Positions 26,560 through 35,035 of a stretch of DNA of 64,000 nucleotides are shown piece after piece. The DNA comes from Paenarthrobacter nicotinovorans. Its GTDB lineage: Bacteria > Actinomycetota > Actinomycetes > Actinomycetales > Micrococcaceae. The notes below the pieces were generated by a model. The model saw only the letters and a program-made list of their open reading frames with translations, did no database searches and was not told the DNA's origin. The position numbers and the translations under genes were made by a program. Positions within the stretch are counted from its first letter, which is position 1. Every line of letters begins with the position of its first letter. Location: positions 2,914,001-2,978,000 of the forward strand of contig NZ_CP089293.1 of assembly GCF_021919345.1 (NCBI RefSeq). Reading direction: 5' to 3'.

Positions 26560-28272
26560 TCAGGATCTGTGTCGGCGCCCCGTCAGCAGCGCACCCAGCA
26601 ACGGGATCACTGACGAAAACATCAGCACGTCGCCAAGAACCGCATCCCCTCCCCTGACCACGGAACCGGCAATGAGCAACGCAGCGAAGAGCACAGCAGC
26701 CACCCCGTAACGGGCCAAACGTATGAGCCGCGCCAGCTGGCGTTCCAGCTTGCGGTTCGAAACCTGCAGCGACCCGTCCTCGACCCGGGTGATCAAGCTG
26801 TCAAGGCGTTTCGGTAGGCGCAAGGCCAGCGTCGCGGCCTCCATCGCCTGGGAGGCAATGTCATTTACCAGATTGCCGCGTTCATCACGAAGGAGCTGTG
26901 CCGCGTAGGGCTCGACCGAATCCCACAGATTGAATCGGGCATCCAAGGAACTGCAAACCCCGGACGTCAGGGACATCGCCCGGATAACAAGCAGGAAGTT
27001 CTCCGGCAACTGAAACGGCAGTGAACGGATGACGCTTCCGAACTCTGCGCCGAAATCGCGGAACTCCCGCGGATCCACGTCACGCAGTTCGGCGAAACCC
27101 ATGCCTCCAAAGCGGGCAAAGAGCTGTGTCATGGCCCGCTCCAATTCGACCGTATCCGCAGAGGGCATCAGCACGCCGACGTCGCTGATGGCGGCCACCA
27201 GCCCCTTGCCGTCCCGTGAGGCTGCTGCGATCAGGAGCTTCCGAAGGCCGGACCTTGTCTTCGCCGGAACCTCGCCCATCATGCCGAAATCGATGAACGT
27301 CAACTTCCACGGATGTTCCGAGGTGCCGGTGTTCGGGGTGACGAAGATGTTTCCGGGGTGCGGGTCGGCGTGAAAGAAGCCATTGGTGAACAGTTGGTCA
27401 AACATCACTGACGCGAAAACGGGCGCGACAGTCGCGGGATCAATTCCCGCCAACCGCAGTGCCTCGGTATCCGTGATCTTGATGGCGGTCACGTCTTCAA
27501 GGGTGAGCACACGGCGGGTGGTCCGCTCCCACACCACTCCCGGCACCGTCACGCGTGGGTCATGGGCAAAGTCAGCGGCGAACCGCTCCGAATTCGCGGC
27601 CTCGTTCAGGTAGTCGATCTCCTCAAGGCTGGTCTGGGCAAATTCCTTGATCAACGCGGGAACATCGGCACGGTCGGACACAATGCGGATCCGGCTTAGC
27701 CAGCCTCCCACCCTGCGCAGTGCGGCAAGATCGATATCGACGATGGTCTGGATCCCGGGCCGCTGGACTTTGAAAACCACGCTGCTCAGCCCGGTGTCCT
27801 CCGCGTTGCCTGCCAAGAGCTTGGCACGGTGGGCTTGTCCTAGTGAGGCCGCCGCGATGGGCACCTCCTCAACGGAGGCGAATACCGACTCCAAGGGTGC
27901 GCCGAGTTCGGCCTCCGCGAGTTGGCGGATGGCTTGGAACGGGACGGGCGGCACTTCGTCCTGCAGGCCCTCCAACTCGGCGGTGATCTCGGGCGGCAGG
28001 ACGTCGAGCCTCGAGGACATGAACTGTCCCACCTTGATCATCAACCCGCCTAGTTCCACCGCGAGTTGGTGGAACCGTTGAGCGAAACGCGTCATTCGCC
28101 GGGCACGATTGCGTTCAGTCAGCCGGCGCAGGCCCAACCTTGGCAGGAAAAGCTCGAACCACCACGTCACCGCAAGATGCCAGGCAGCGAACCGCAGGAT
28201 GCGACGGTAACGGGCACGTGCACTCACAGCGCCTGGGACGTGCTCTGCCTGATCCGGTCGAACCGACGTCAC
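26560..28272 (-). CDS. ABC1/UbiB (AarF) family protein-kinase-like protein
   Basis: 570 aa. The family-specific KxGQ motif is in LMIKVGQFMSSRLDVLP (about residue 80), the Ala-rich loop in PIAAASLGQAHRAKL (about 145), and the catalytic/metal region in FFHADPHPGNIFV and FIDFGMMGE. Two C-terminal TM helices follow (YGVAAVLFAALLIAGSV, LGDVLMFSSVIPLLGALL). Members act in quinone biosynthesis or lipid metabolism as atypical kinases or ATPases. The PadR gene lies 4 bp upstream on the same strand. Confidence 0.92.
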   Translation of the reverse strand: MTSVRPDQAEHVPGAVSARARYRRILRFAAWHLAVTWWFELFLPRLGLRRLTERNRARRMTRFAQRFHQLAVELGGLMIKVGQFMSSRLDVLPPEITAELEGLQDEVPPVPFQAIRQLAEAELGAPLESVFASVEEVPIAAASLGQAHRAKLLAGNAEDTGLSSVVFKVQRPGIQTIVDIDLAALRRVGGWLSRIRIVSDRADVPALIKEFAQTSLEEIDYLNEAANSERFAADFAHDPRVTVPGVVWERTTRRVLTLEDVTAIKITDTEALRLAGIDPATVAPVFASVMFDQLFTNGFFHADPHPGNIFVTPNTGTSEHPWKLTFIDFGMMGEVPAKTRSGLRKLLIAAASRDGKGLVAAISDVGVLMPSADTVELERAMTQLFARFGGMGFAELRDVDPREFRDFGAEFGSVIRSLPFQLPENFLLVIRAMSLTSGVCSSLDARFNLWDSVEPYAAQLLRDERGNLVNDIASQAMEAATLALRLPKRLDSLITRVEDGSLQVSNRKLERQLARLIRLARYGVAAVLFAALLIAGSVVRGGDAVLGDVLMFSSVIPLLGALLTGRRHRS

Positions 28273-28276
28273 CCCT

Positions 28277-28819
28277 TCAGTCCTGGGCGAGGATCGAGTA
28301 CAGACGGCGGCGAGCCTCTTCGAGCACCGTCACCGCTTCCCGAACCTGTTGTGGCGTGCCTGTCCGGCCCACTTGCGCTGCGGCCTGGGCGAGCTCGACC
28401 CCGGCTTTGGGCAATGCGGCGAACCCGGGACCCGATGCAGCGCCCACGGAACCCCAGGGTGCGGACGTCTCGGAGCTTGCTACATCTTCCCTGCCTGCTT
28501 CGGTCAGGGCGTAGATCTTGCGCCCGCTGGATTCCTCGGAACTGACGAATCCCTCATCAGAGAGCAGCTGAAGCGTTGGGTATACGGAACCCGCGCTGGG
28601 CTTCCAGCTTCCGCCGCTGCGTTCCTCGATTTCCCGGATGATCTGGTAACCGTGCATGGGACGCTCAGCCAGGAGGGCCAAAATCGCGGTCCTTAGTTCG
28701 CCGCGCCCGGCCCGGCCCCCGGAGCGCTTCTCGAAGCGTGACCGGAACTCTTCCACGGCCTGCCACATGCCATCCAGGTTGTTGCCCATAAAGCCATTTG
28801 AAGGGAATGAATTGTGCAT
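28277..28819 (-). CDS. PadR family transcriptional regulator
   Basis: 180 aa from ATG at 28819 (MHNSFPSNGFMG). The winged HTH is in RGELRTAILALLAERPMHGYQIIREIEERSGGSWKPSAGSVYPTLQLLSDEGFVSSEESSGRKIYALTEAG (about residues 40-110), followed by a C-terminal helical PadR_C-like region. The start is placed at 28819 because a longer frame from 28894 would run through the repeat-containing promoter region; AGGTGAG precedes this ATG. The ABC1 kinase gene follows after 4 bp, so both may be under PadR control. Confidence 0.92.
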   Translation of the reverse strand: MHNSFPSNGFMGNNLDGMWQAVEEFRSRFEKRSGGRAGRGELRTAILALLAERPMHGYQIIREIEERSGGSWKPSAGSVYPTLQLLSDEGFVSSEESSGRKIYALTEAGREDVASSETSAPWGSVGAASGPGFAALPKAGVELAQAAAQVGRTGTPQQVREAVTVLEEARRRLYSILAQD

Positions 28820-28838
28820 CAAGCTCACCTCTGAGATT

Positions 28839-28872
28839 CGCGAACGATACTGAACGATATAGTCAACGATAT
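28839..28872 (-). promoter_or_regulatory. Three ATCGTT-containing direct repeats upstream of padR
   Basis: Read on the minus strand, TATCGTT recurs three times in 34 bp: ATATCGTTGACT, ATATCGTTCA, GTATCGTTCG. The copies are spaced 12 and 10 bp apart, about one helical turn, just upstream of the PadR gene and downstream of the YCII gene. They are likely operator sites for autoregulation and overlap a possible -10 (TATATC). Confidence 0.6.
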
Positions 28873-28900
28873 AGGTGACAGGGGTCCAAAACAATGGGCA

Positions 28901-29242
28901 TCAACTGGCAGGATCGTACTGAAAAGCCCTGACTTCCTGGGCACAGCGGCACGCCGCCGCCATCCTTGTGGCCCATTCCAGTGCGGCCTCGTAGGAGGGC
29001 AACTCCAGGATGGAATAGCCACCTTCGAGCTGCGACGTTTGCGGGTACGTTCCCTCCCGAACCGAGCCGCCGCCGTCGACCATGACCGGCGGGATGCTTT
29101 CATCGATACCCCCGCCGAACACCCACACTCCTGCGTCTTTGGCCTCCTGCACTACGGCGTGGGCCGCTGCAGCCACTGCAGGGAGTTCTTCCTCAGTGAT
29201 GTCCATGGCAGCACTGGGAAAAGAGATCAGGTACTTGGTCAT
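28901..29242 (-). CDS. YCII-related (YciI/DGPF domain) protein
   Basis: 113-aa dimeric alpha-beta protein of the YCII family. MTKYLISFPSAAMDIT, a region of beta strands with a Gly-rich turn (GVWVFGGGIDESIPPVMVDGGG) and GGYSILELPSYEAALEWATRMAAACRCAQEVRAFQ are typical. Such proteins often sit beside sigma factors or regulators, but their activity is mostly unknown. It precedes the PadR gene on the same strand with a repeat-bearing gap between. Confidence 0.85.
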   Translation of the reverse strand: MTKYLISFPSAAMDITEEELPAVAAAAHAVVQEAKDAGVWVFGGGIDESIPPVMVDGGGSVREGTYPQTSQLEGGYSILELPSYEAALEWATRMAAACRCAQEVRAFQYDPAS

Positions 29243-29425
29243 CGCGATGCTCCTTCAGGCACGGCTGGGTATTCTCGTCATCCTTGCCGATCCTCCGGGG
29301 CCCGTAAAGGGCACGACACCCTGCCGGGATCAGAGAGGCAGCCGCGCGTCCAAGCAGGCAACTTTGCCCAAAAGCACTCGTGGCAATAGCGTTTACTGTG
29401 GCGAAGTCCATGAAAGGGCAAAGAG

Positions 29426-30085
29426 TTGATCAGTGTACCGAGAGCCCAAGGTTCCACCGAAGACTTGACCGGCATTGTGGGGGTCGCCGCCCAGGTGATT
29501 GATGCCCTGGGCGAATGGGGCGTGGGCCTGATGACGTTCCTGGAGACCGTGTTCCCTCCCATCCCCAGCGAGGTGATACTCCCCCTCGCGGGGTTCCTGA
29601 CCCAGCAGGGAAGCATGAACATTGTTCTGGTCTTCGTCACCAGCACGCTTGGCGCATACGCAGGGGCGTTGTTCCTGTATTGGCTCGGATACAAGGTTGG
29701 TTTGGAGAGGTCCATCTCGCTGCTTTCGAAACTTCCGCTGGTGGACAGGGAGGACTTCGAGAAAGCCTCCGGCTGGTTCGAACGCCACGGCAAGTCCGCG
29801 ATTTTCTTCGGCAGGCTACTCCCCGGCGTGCGGAGCCTCATTTCCTTGCCCGCAGGCGCCGAACGGATGAACCTCCTGACGTTCTCCGTCTTCACGATCG
29901 CCGGCGCGGGACTGTGGAACGCAGTACTGATCGGCCTGGGGTCACTGCTTGGCAAGCAGTACCACCTGATCGACCAGTACTCGCGGTTCCTCAACTACGC
30001 CGTGTACGCAGCCTTGGCGGTTTTTCTGGGATGGCTCGTTATTCGAAACGTCAGGCGCCGCCGGCAGTCAGCTGACCGCCGGTAG
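29426..30085 (+). CDS. DedA family membrane protein
   Basis: 219 aa, several TM helices. DedA motifs: FPPIPSEVILPLAGFLTQQG (about residue 43) and the conserved basic region GRLLPGVRSLISLPAGAERM (about 133). The family includes lipid scramblases and transporters such as UptA/PopT for undecaprenyl phosphate and phosphatidylethanolamine. The start assigned is TTG at 29426. The last 18 bp overlap the convergent MFS gene. Confidence 0.9.
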   Translation: MISVPRAQGSTEDLTGIVGVAAQVIDALGEWGVGLMTFLETVFPPIPSEVILPLAGFLTQQGSMNIVLVFVTSTLGAYAGALFLYWLGYKVGLERSISLLSKLPLVDREDFEKASGWFERHGKSAIFFGRLLPGVRSLISLPAGAERMNLLTFSVFTIAGAGLWNAVLIGLGSLLGKQYHLIDQYSRFLNYAVYAALAVFLGWLVIRNVRRRRQSADRR

Positions 30086-31558
30086 CGACTGCGGGGTGAC
30101 CGGCATCGGTCTCCGCAGGAACACAGCCACAAGAAGTGCCGCCAGGAGACACAGCCCGGCATTGACCCAGACGGCGGCTGTCACGCCGCTGAGCACCGAA
30201 AGGGCATCTTGCCGGCCGATGGCCAGAACATGCGCGGTGAAGACAGCGCTCATGACCGGAATGCCCAGGGTGATGCCGATCTGCTGGCTCATGGTTGCCA
30301 GTCCCGTGGCCAAACCCTGCTCGGATTCAGGCAGGCCCGAGGTTGCGGTGACCATGAACCCGACAATGACCACAAGGTTCGCGACTCCCCCGATGAACGT
30401 TGCAGTCAGCAGCAGGCCGATGGAGGCAGGGTCAGCACTGAGCAACACAAGCAGGCCAGTGGCCGTTGCCTGAACGAGGAATCCATAAACGATCGCCCTC
30501 TTGCTCCCGATCATGCCGATGATCTTCGGCCCGAGGACGCCGCCCAGGACAGTACCAAAACCCAATACTGCAAAGGCCAGACCTGCACCGAAAGGTGTGT
30601 AGCCGAGGACCTGCTGGAGATACAGGGTCAGGAGGAAAACCAGGGACGTCTCCGTGACAAACGCAAGAATGCCTGCGATGTTCGCCCAGGCCACGGTCGA
30701 CCGCTTCAGTATCTCCAGCGGCACCAACGGCGACGCAGCACGCCGCTCGACGGCCGCGAACGCAAGGAAGAACACGACGGCGGCCCCCAGGGCACCCAAG
30801 GTCAGCGGATCGGTCCACGAGTGCTCGGCAGCGTTGGAGAGTCCGAAAACCAAGGCCAGAAGGCCCAGAGTTACGGTCATTGCCCCCGGTACGTCCAACC
30901 GCAGCTTGGCAGCGGGCTTGCTTTCGGCCAGGACGATCGGAGCGATGGCAAGCACTCCAACGGCCACGGGAACGTTCAGGAAGAAGGCCCACCGCCAGCT
31001 GAGAAGGTCTGTCAGAAGGCCTCCCAGGATGGCGCCGGTGGTGAACCCAGCGGCCATAAGGGAACCGTTGAGTCCCAGGGCTTTGTCCCTGAGCGGTCCT
31101 TCCGGGAACGAAGCCAGCAATAGTGACAAGGCAGCGGGGACGACGATGGCTGTGGCGGTGCCTTGGCCCACACGGGCGATCAGCAGTACGGCTGGGTCGG
31201 CTGCCATGCCACCGGCCAGGGAGGCTGCACCGAGCAGGGCCATCCCTATGAGGAACATCGTGCGGCGGCCAACGATGTCGGCAACACGTCCGAACAGTAA
31301 GGTCAGTCCGGCGGCGCACAAGGCGAACGCCGTCGCAATCCATTGGAGGTTCTCCAAACTGAACCCGACGTCGGCACCGATGGCGGGGAGGGCGACGTTG
31401 AGGATGGAGAAATCAACGGCGAGGGTGAAGCTGGCCGCGAGCAGGATGATGAGGGCGAGTCGTTGCCTGCCTGCCATCCGGGCAGACGGCGTGGTAATCC
31501 GGCGGGCCTCTGATGGGGGTGGAGCCGATCCTGTGGCTAAGTCCTGGTGCGAGGTCAT
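30068..31558 (-). CDS. DHA2-type MFS exporter (14 TM)
   Basis: 496 aa with about 14 TM helices. NVALPAIGADVGFSLENLQWIATAFAL, the motif A FGRVADIVGRRTMFLIGM and the motif C-like LNGSLMAAGFTTGAILGGLLTDLLSWRWAFFLNVPVAV are typical of EmrB/QacA exporters. It is divergent from an XRE/MmyB regulator gene that probably controls it. Substrates are likely hydrophobic toxic compounds, but this is only the family trend. Confidence 0.92.
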   Translation of the reverse strand: MTSHQDLATGSAPPPSEARRITTPSARMAGRQRLALIILLAASFTLAVDFSILNVALPAIGADVGFSLENLQWIATAFALCAAGLTLLFGRVADIVGRRTMFLIGMALLGAASLAGGMAADPAVLLIARVGQGTATAIVVPAALSLLLASFPEGPLRDKALGLNGSLMAAGFTTGAILGGLLTDLLSWRWAFFLNVPVAVGVLAIAPIVLAESKPAAKLRLDVPGAMTVTLGLLALVFGLSNAAEHSWTDPLTLGALGAAVVFFLAFAAVERRAASPLVPLEILKRSTVAWANIAGILAFVTETSLVFLLTLYLQQVLGYTPFGAGLAFAVLGFGTVLGGVLGPKIIGMIGSKRAIVYGFLVQATATGLLVLLSADPASIGLLLTATFIGGVANLVVIVGFMVTATSGLPESEQGLATGLATMSQQIGITLGIPVMSAVFTAHVLAIGRQDALSVLSGVTAAVWVNAGLCLLAALLVAVFLRRPMPVTPQSLPAVS

Positions 31559-31708
31559 GGGTGTTTCCTTCCGTGGAGTACTTGCTGCGTCCGTCGGCAG
31601 TGTCTCGGATCTCCACCTTCACCGAATGCCAACGCATCAACCACACCCCCTCTTGCCTACCCCTGGCAGGGACAGGACAGTTTCAAGAACGACCGGCAGA
31701 ATGGGTTC

Positions 31709-32593
31709 ATGACCAGTCAAAGCGAACTTGGGGAGTTCCTTCGTATCCGGCGTGCTTCCCTGCAGCCGGAGGATGTCGGCCTCCTCAACTACGGCATCCG
31801 CCGCGTACCGGGGCTCCGCCGGGAAGAACTGGCGATGCTTGCCGGAGTCAGCAGCACGTACTACACGCGCCTTGAGCAGGGCCAGAGCAGCAACGCCTCC
31901 GAGGCTGTCATCGAATCAATCTCCCGGGCCCTGAACCTGAACAGCGATGAACGCACGCACCTGTTCAACCTTGCCCGGGCAACGACCACCAAACGGCGAA
32001 CAACCATGAAGCCGGACAAAGCCAGGCCCGGCACCTTGCGGCTGATTCATTCGATGCCGACCACGCCGGCTGTTGTCTTGGGCCGCCGGAGCGAAGTGCT
32101 GGCATGGAATGCCCTTGGCCACAGGCTTGTTGCCGGTCATCTGGACTTCTCTGCGCCTTCAACGCCGGCGACAAGGCCGAACCTGACCCGGATGCTGTTC
32201 CTCGACCCCCACACCCGTGAGCTGTACACACATTGGGGCGAGGAAGCCAAGCGGGCTGTTTCGTCGCTGCGCCTGGTTGCCGGCCAATCCGCGGACGATC
32301 CCGAACTGGCCTCCCTGGTTGGAGAGCTGACCATGAAAAGCGAAGAATTCGCAGCCCTGTGGGCCCGGCATCCGGTCGAGAACTGCATGTCCGGGCTGAA
32401 ACATCTTCATCACCCGGACGTTGGGGATCTGGTGCTCAATTTCGAGGTTCTTACCCCTCCGGACGAATCAGGGCACCGGATTCTCATGTATGCGACTGAT
32501 CCTGGATCGCCGGCGGCAGAGGGTCTTCAATTGCTGGCGTCCAGCCAAGTGGGGGCAGTTCCCGGGGAGACACGTTCACTGCAGCCAAGATAG
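31709..32593 (+). CDS. XRE family regulator with MmyB-like ligand domain
   Basis: 294 aa. N-terminal HTH: GEFLRIRRASLQPEDVGL, RRVPGLRREELAMLAGVSSTYYTRLEQGQSSNASEAVIESISRALNL. The C-terminal half (PAVVLGRRSEVLAWNALGHRLVAGHL, HPVENCMSGLKHLHHPDVGDLVLNFEVL) matches the MmyB-like ligand-binding domain, related to PAS folds and able to bind fatty acids in some members. ATG at 31709 is chosen; the longer frame from 31547 would overlap the divergent MFS gene. The gene ends 13 bp before the attachment-site copy of tRNA-Ala. Confidence 0.9.
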   Translation: MTSQSELGEFLRIRRASLQPEDVGLLNYGIRRVPGLRREELAMLAGVSSTYYTRLEQGQSSNASEAVIESISRALNLNSDERTHLFNLARATTTKRRTTMKPDKARPGTLRLIHSMPTTPAVVLGRRSEVLAWNALGHRLVAGHLDFSAPSTPATRPNLTRMLFLDPHTRELYTHWGEEAKRAVSSLRLVAGQSADDPELASLVGELTMKSEEFAALWARHPVENCMSGLKHLHHPDVGDLVLNFEVLTPPDESGHRILMYATDPGSPAAEGLQLLASSQVGAVPGETRSLQPR

Positions 32594-32606
32594 CTGCGGT
32601 GCGCCT

Positions 32607-32655
32607 AAACTGTGGAGCTAAGGAGATTCGAACTCCTGACCTCTTCGATGCGAAC
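32607..32655. repeat. 49-bp direct repeat: truncated tRNA-Ala copy (attL/attR-like)
   Basis: These 49 bp are identical to 36293-36341. They correspond to the 3' part of tRNA-Ala from the last base of the 5' anticodon stem through loop, T arm and acceptor to 6 nt beyond the tRNA. The 5' half is absent here (the sequence changes to tcccacccggg), so this is not a functional tRNA. Such a copy at a distance from an intact tRNA is the mark of site-specific integration by a tyrosine recombinase. Confidence 0.9.
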
Positions 32656-32732
32656 TCCCACCCGGGAGTACTTGGTTCTCTTCATTTCCTCAGACGTCAA
32701 CGTCACCGACTAACGGACAAGCGGTGGCCGGG

Positions 32733-33199
32733 CTATTTGCCGGCGGTCGCGCGACCGAAAAGGCGAGAGAACCAGCCCTTCATCCCTGACTGCGGCTGGT
32801 GGCCTTTCCCTTCACCGCCAGATGCTTTCTGCTCCCCGCCCATAACCGAGCCGTCGTCCGCAAACCCCTTGCTCATCAGCAAGAGTTCAACATCATCATC
32901 GTTCTCTGGCGTGCTCGGCAATCTGGCTGCATTTCGGTCCAGATGTTCGAAGTAGGCAGCTGACCGACCGCGTACCAGCGGTTTCCTTGGCGATACAGCG
33001 TGATCTCTTCCGCGCGGTAACTGTGAAGTCCACCATTCACCGTCCGGGCAAGAATGCGTTCCTCCCCGGCGGACACGGCGCGGTCATGCCATCTTTTGAC
33101 GCACTCATCATCCTGCTCGCCCGTGCTGGCTTCTCGCGCTGCGACTGGGTTTGGTTCCGCCGAGTCGTACCCGTTTCGGTGCTCCGAGAGGTCAGACAA
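32733..33199 (-). pseudogene. Island small gene, apparent -1 frameshift near 32960
   Basis: Two overlapping frames read as parts of one protein. The frame from ATG 33199 gives 107 aa ending at 32876; it looks natural through EEITLYRQGNRWYAVGQ (residue 80) and then becomes odd. The -1 frame, open from 33083 to 32733, gives from 32960 on AAYFEHLDRNAARLPSTPEN, then DDDVELLLMSKGFADDG, a Gly/Gln-rich linker and an amphipathic end GMKGWFSRLFGRATAGK. Joining them gives about 155 aa. No slippery heptamer is evident, so mutation or a sequence error is likelier than programmed shifting. Alternatively, two separate genes start at 33199 and TTG 32921. The function is unknown. Confidence 0.5.
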
Positions 33200-34886
33200 T
33201 GGTGCTCATGACGTTCCAGCCCTGCCCAACCTGAACACGTGGCATCCACCCAGTGGCGCTGGCCCGAGGATACAACCACAAAATTCCCGCGCTGTCACGG
33301 GCCAGCACGTCGGCTCGGCCGTCACCGTTGAAGTCTCCGGGAGCGATGATGGCAGTCATGACGTTCCACCCCTGACCGGACCGCACCGGCGGGTACCAGC
33401 CACCTGCCCCGTCGCCGGGATAAATCCACAGCACACCGGACGTGTCCCGTGCCAGGACATCAGGTTCCCCATCCCCGGCGAAGTTTCCGCCGCCAAGAAT
33501 TGTCGTCATGACGTTCCACCCCTGACCCACCTGAACCCTGGCGGACCAACCACCGGCCCCATTTCCCGGATAGAGCCAAAGAACCCCGGCTTGGTCACGG
33601 GCCAGGACGTCGGGAAAGCTGTCGCTGTTGAAGTCGCCCGGGCCGACAATGGCAGTCATCGACTGCCAGCCTTGCCCGACCTGAATCCGCGGATGCCAGC
33701 CGCCGTCTCCGTCGCCCGGGTACAACCACAGCGCCCCGCCTCCATCCGTGGCGAGCACGTCCGCTCGTCCATCACTGTTGAAGTCGCCGCCAGCCACTAT
33801 GGACGCCATGGAGTTCCAGCCCTGACCCACACGGTCCGGCGGGAGCCAAGCTCCGGCACCATTGGTCGGGTACAGCCACAGGGCTCCGTTGGTGTCTCTG
33901 GCCAGCACATCGGCGCGACCGTCGGTCGTGAAATCCCGGTTGGATGGATCCCGGATGACCGCTACTGACCCGTTCCGCGAAGGTACGTAGACCGCGTGTG
34001 TTTCGGGATCGATCTTTGGCGTGCCCGGATCCGTGACATAAAGAGTCTGTGTGGTGGTGCTGCCATGGATCACTGACACCGTGTTTAGTCCGATGTGAGT
34101 TACGTATAGCGTATGGGTTGCGGAATCTACCGCCACGAAGCGCGGAAAATCCATGTACAGGTCGAATTCGATGGTCCTGACGACCCGGTCCCCGTTGATC
34201 ACCGAGATGGTCCCGGCGAAGACTCCCGGAACGTAGACGTCGTGGGTGACCGAATCCACCGCGATCGACAAAGGACCGCCGCTCGTCGTGGGAATGGTCT
34301 GTGTGACCACGCCATCGTTGATGACCGAAACTTTGCTGTTGGAATAGTTGGCCGCGTAGACGGTGTGGGTGGAGGTATCCAGTGCAACCGCCCACACATA
34401 GCCGCCATCGATGGGTATCGTGCCGGTCACCTGATCGCCCTCGATGACAGTCAGGCCCGTCATCCCGTTGGCAACGTAGATCTTCCCGGTGCCAGGGTCC
34501 ACGGCAACATCCATCGGCTGGTGCTCCGCCGGAATGGTCGCTGTCACCGTTGTGCCATTGATGATCGACACCGAGTCGCTTGCCGAATTGACCACATACA
34601 CGGAGTGCGTCAGCGGATCCAGTGCCATTGCGGCCGGGTGTTGCCCGACGACTACCTTCGTTGTCAACACTCCGTTCCTGAACACTGAGACGGTATCGCC
34701 TAACAAATCGGCAGCGTAAAACAGTCCCGTCGCGGGATCATAGGCAACGGACGTGAACGTGCCGGAGCCCTCATAGGAATCGCTCACTTCAGGAGCCGCC
34801 ACCGCAGGGTTACCACCCTGAACGGCAACGGCGGAAACGAGAGCCACGACCACAACGCTGACGATTCGAGCCAGATAACTGCGCAT
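33192..34886 (-). CDS. Secreted protein with YVTN-type beta-propeller and FG-GAP/VCBS-like repeats
   Basis: 564 aa from ATG 34886, with a signal peptide (basic MRSYLAR, a Val/Ala-rich core, AVAAPEVS). Residues about 40-320 hold six or so beta-propeller blades of the type HSVYVVNSASDSVSIING. The rest consists of five near-identical 50-residue units with core DFNSDGRADVLARD, then a W-L-Y-P strand and VGQGWN. The DNA repeat period is exactly 150 bp (for example 33361 and 33511). The D-x-N/D-x-D-G loops resemble calcium-binding FG-GAP sites. It is probably a cell-surface or secreted binding protein. Starts at 34910 or 34988 are less likely. Confidence 0.85.
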   Translation of the reverse strand: MRSYLARIVSVVVVALVSAVAVQGGNPAVAAPEVSDSYEGSGTFTSVAYDPATGLFYAADLLGDTVSVFRNGVLTTKVVVGQHPAAMALDPLTHSVYVVNSASDSVSIINGTTVTATIPAEHQPMDVAVDPGTGKIYVANGMTGLTVIEGDQVTGTIPIDGGYVWAVALDTSTHTVYAANYSNSKVSVINDGVVTQTIPTTSGGPLSIAVDSVTHDVYVPGVFAGTISVINGDRVVRTIEFDLYMDFPRFVAVDSATHTLYVTHIGLNTVSVIHGSTTTQTLYVTDPGTPKIDPETHAVYVPSRNGSVAVIRDPSNRDFTTDGRADVLARDTNGALWLYPTNGAGAWLPPDRVGQGWNSMASIVAGGDFNSDGRADVLATDGGGALWLYPGDGDGGWHPRIQVGQGWQSMTAIVGPGDFNSDSFPDVLARDQAGVLWLYPGNGAGGWSARVQVGQGWNVMTTILGGGNFAGDGEPDVLARDTSGVLWIYPGDGAGGWYPPVRSGQGWNVMTAIIAPGDFNGDGRADVLARDSAGILWLYPRASATGWMPRVQVGQGWNVMSTIV

Positions 34887-34989
34887 GCGGCTCACCCTAC
34901 CGTCAGTCATGAGCCTCACGGGGTTATCCCGACGATCGGGTGTGAACGTGCCGTTGCAGCCGCTCTCGACCCGTCTCCTATTCCGCACT

Positions 34990-35035
34990 ACTATAAGAAA
35001 TATAAAGACTTTAAAGAATTTATAGGAGTGTAAAA
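34990..35035 (+). promoter_or_regulatory. AT-rich promoter/operator region of the island ATPase gene
   Basis: An approximately 45-bp stretch of A/T-rich sequence contrasts with the GC-rich surroundings. It contains TATAAGAAATATAAAG and CTTTAAAG (a palindrome), then AGGAGTG as ribosome-binding site 5-8 nt before the GTG at 35036. It lies between the divergent ATPase and propeller-protein genes. Confidence 0.55.

Noticed and set aside
30060..30090. Palindrome GTCAGCTGAC at the DedA/MFS overlap as bidirectional terminator
   Set aside because: Only 10 bp, no loop of useful size and no T-tract; it lies within coding sequence.
32613..32655. Second tRNA-Ala gene
   Set aside because: Only the 3' part of the tRNA is present; acceptor 5' strand, D arm and 5' anticodon stem are missing, so it is an attachment-site copy.
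32599..32955. 118-aa open frame on the plus strand over the truncated tRNA copy
   Set aside because: It starts inside tRNA-derived DNA, reads antisense to the small island gene and resembles no protein.
33192..33960. Regular 150-bp repeats as a CRISPR or minisatellite array
   Set aside because: The period is exactly 50 codons within an open reading frame and the units encode FG-GAP-like protein repeats. Spacing and unit length do not fit CRISPR.
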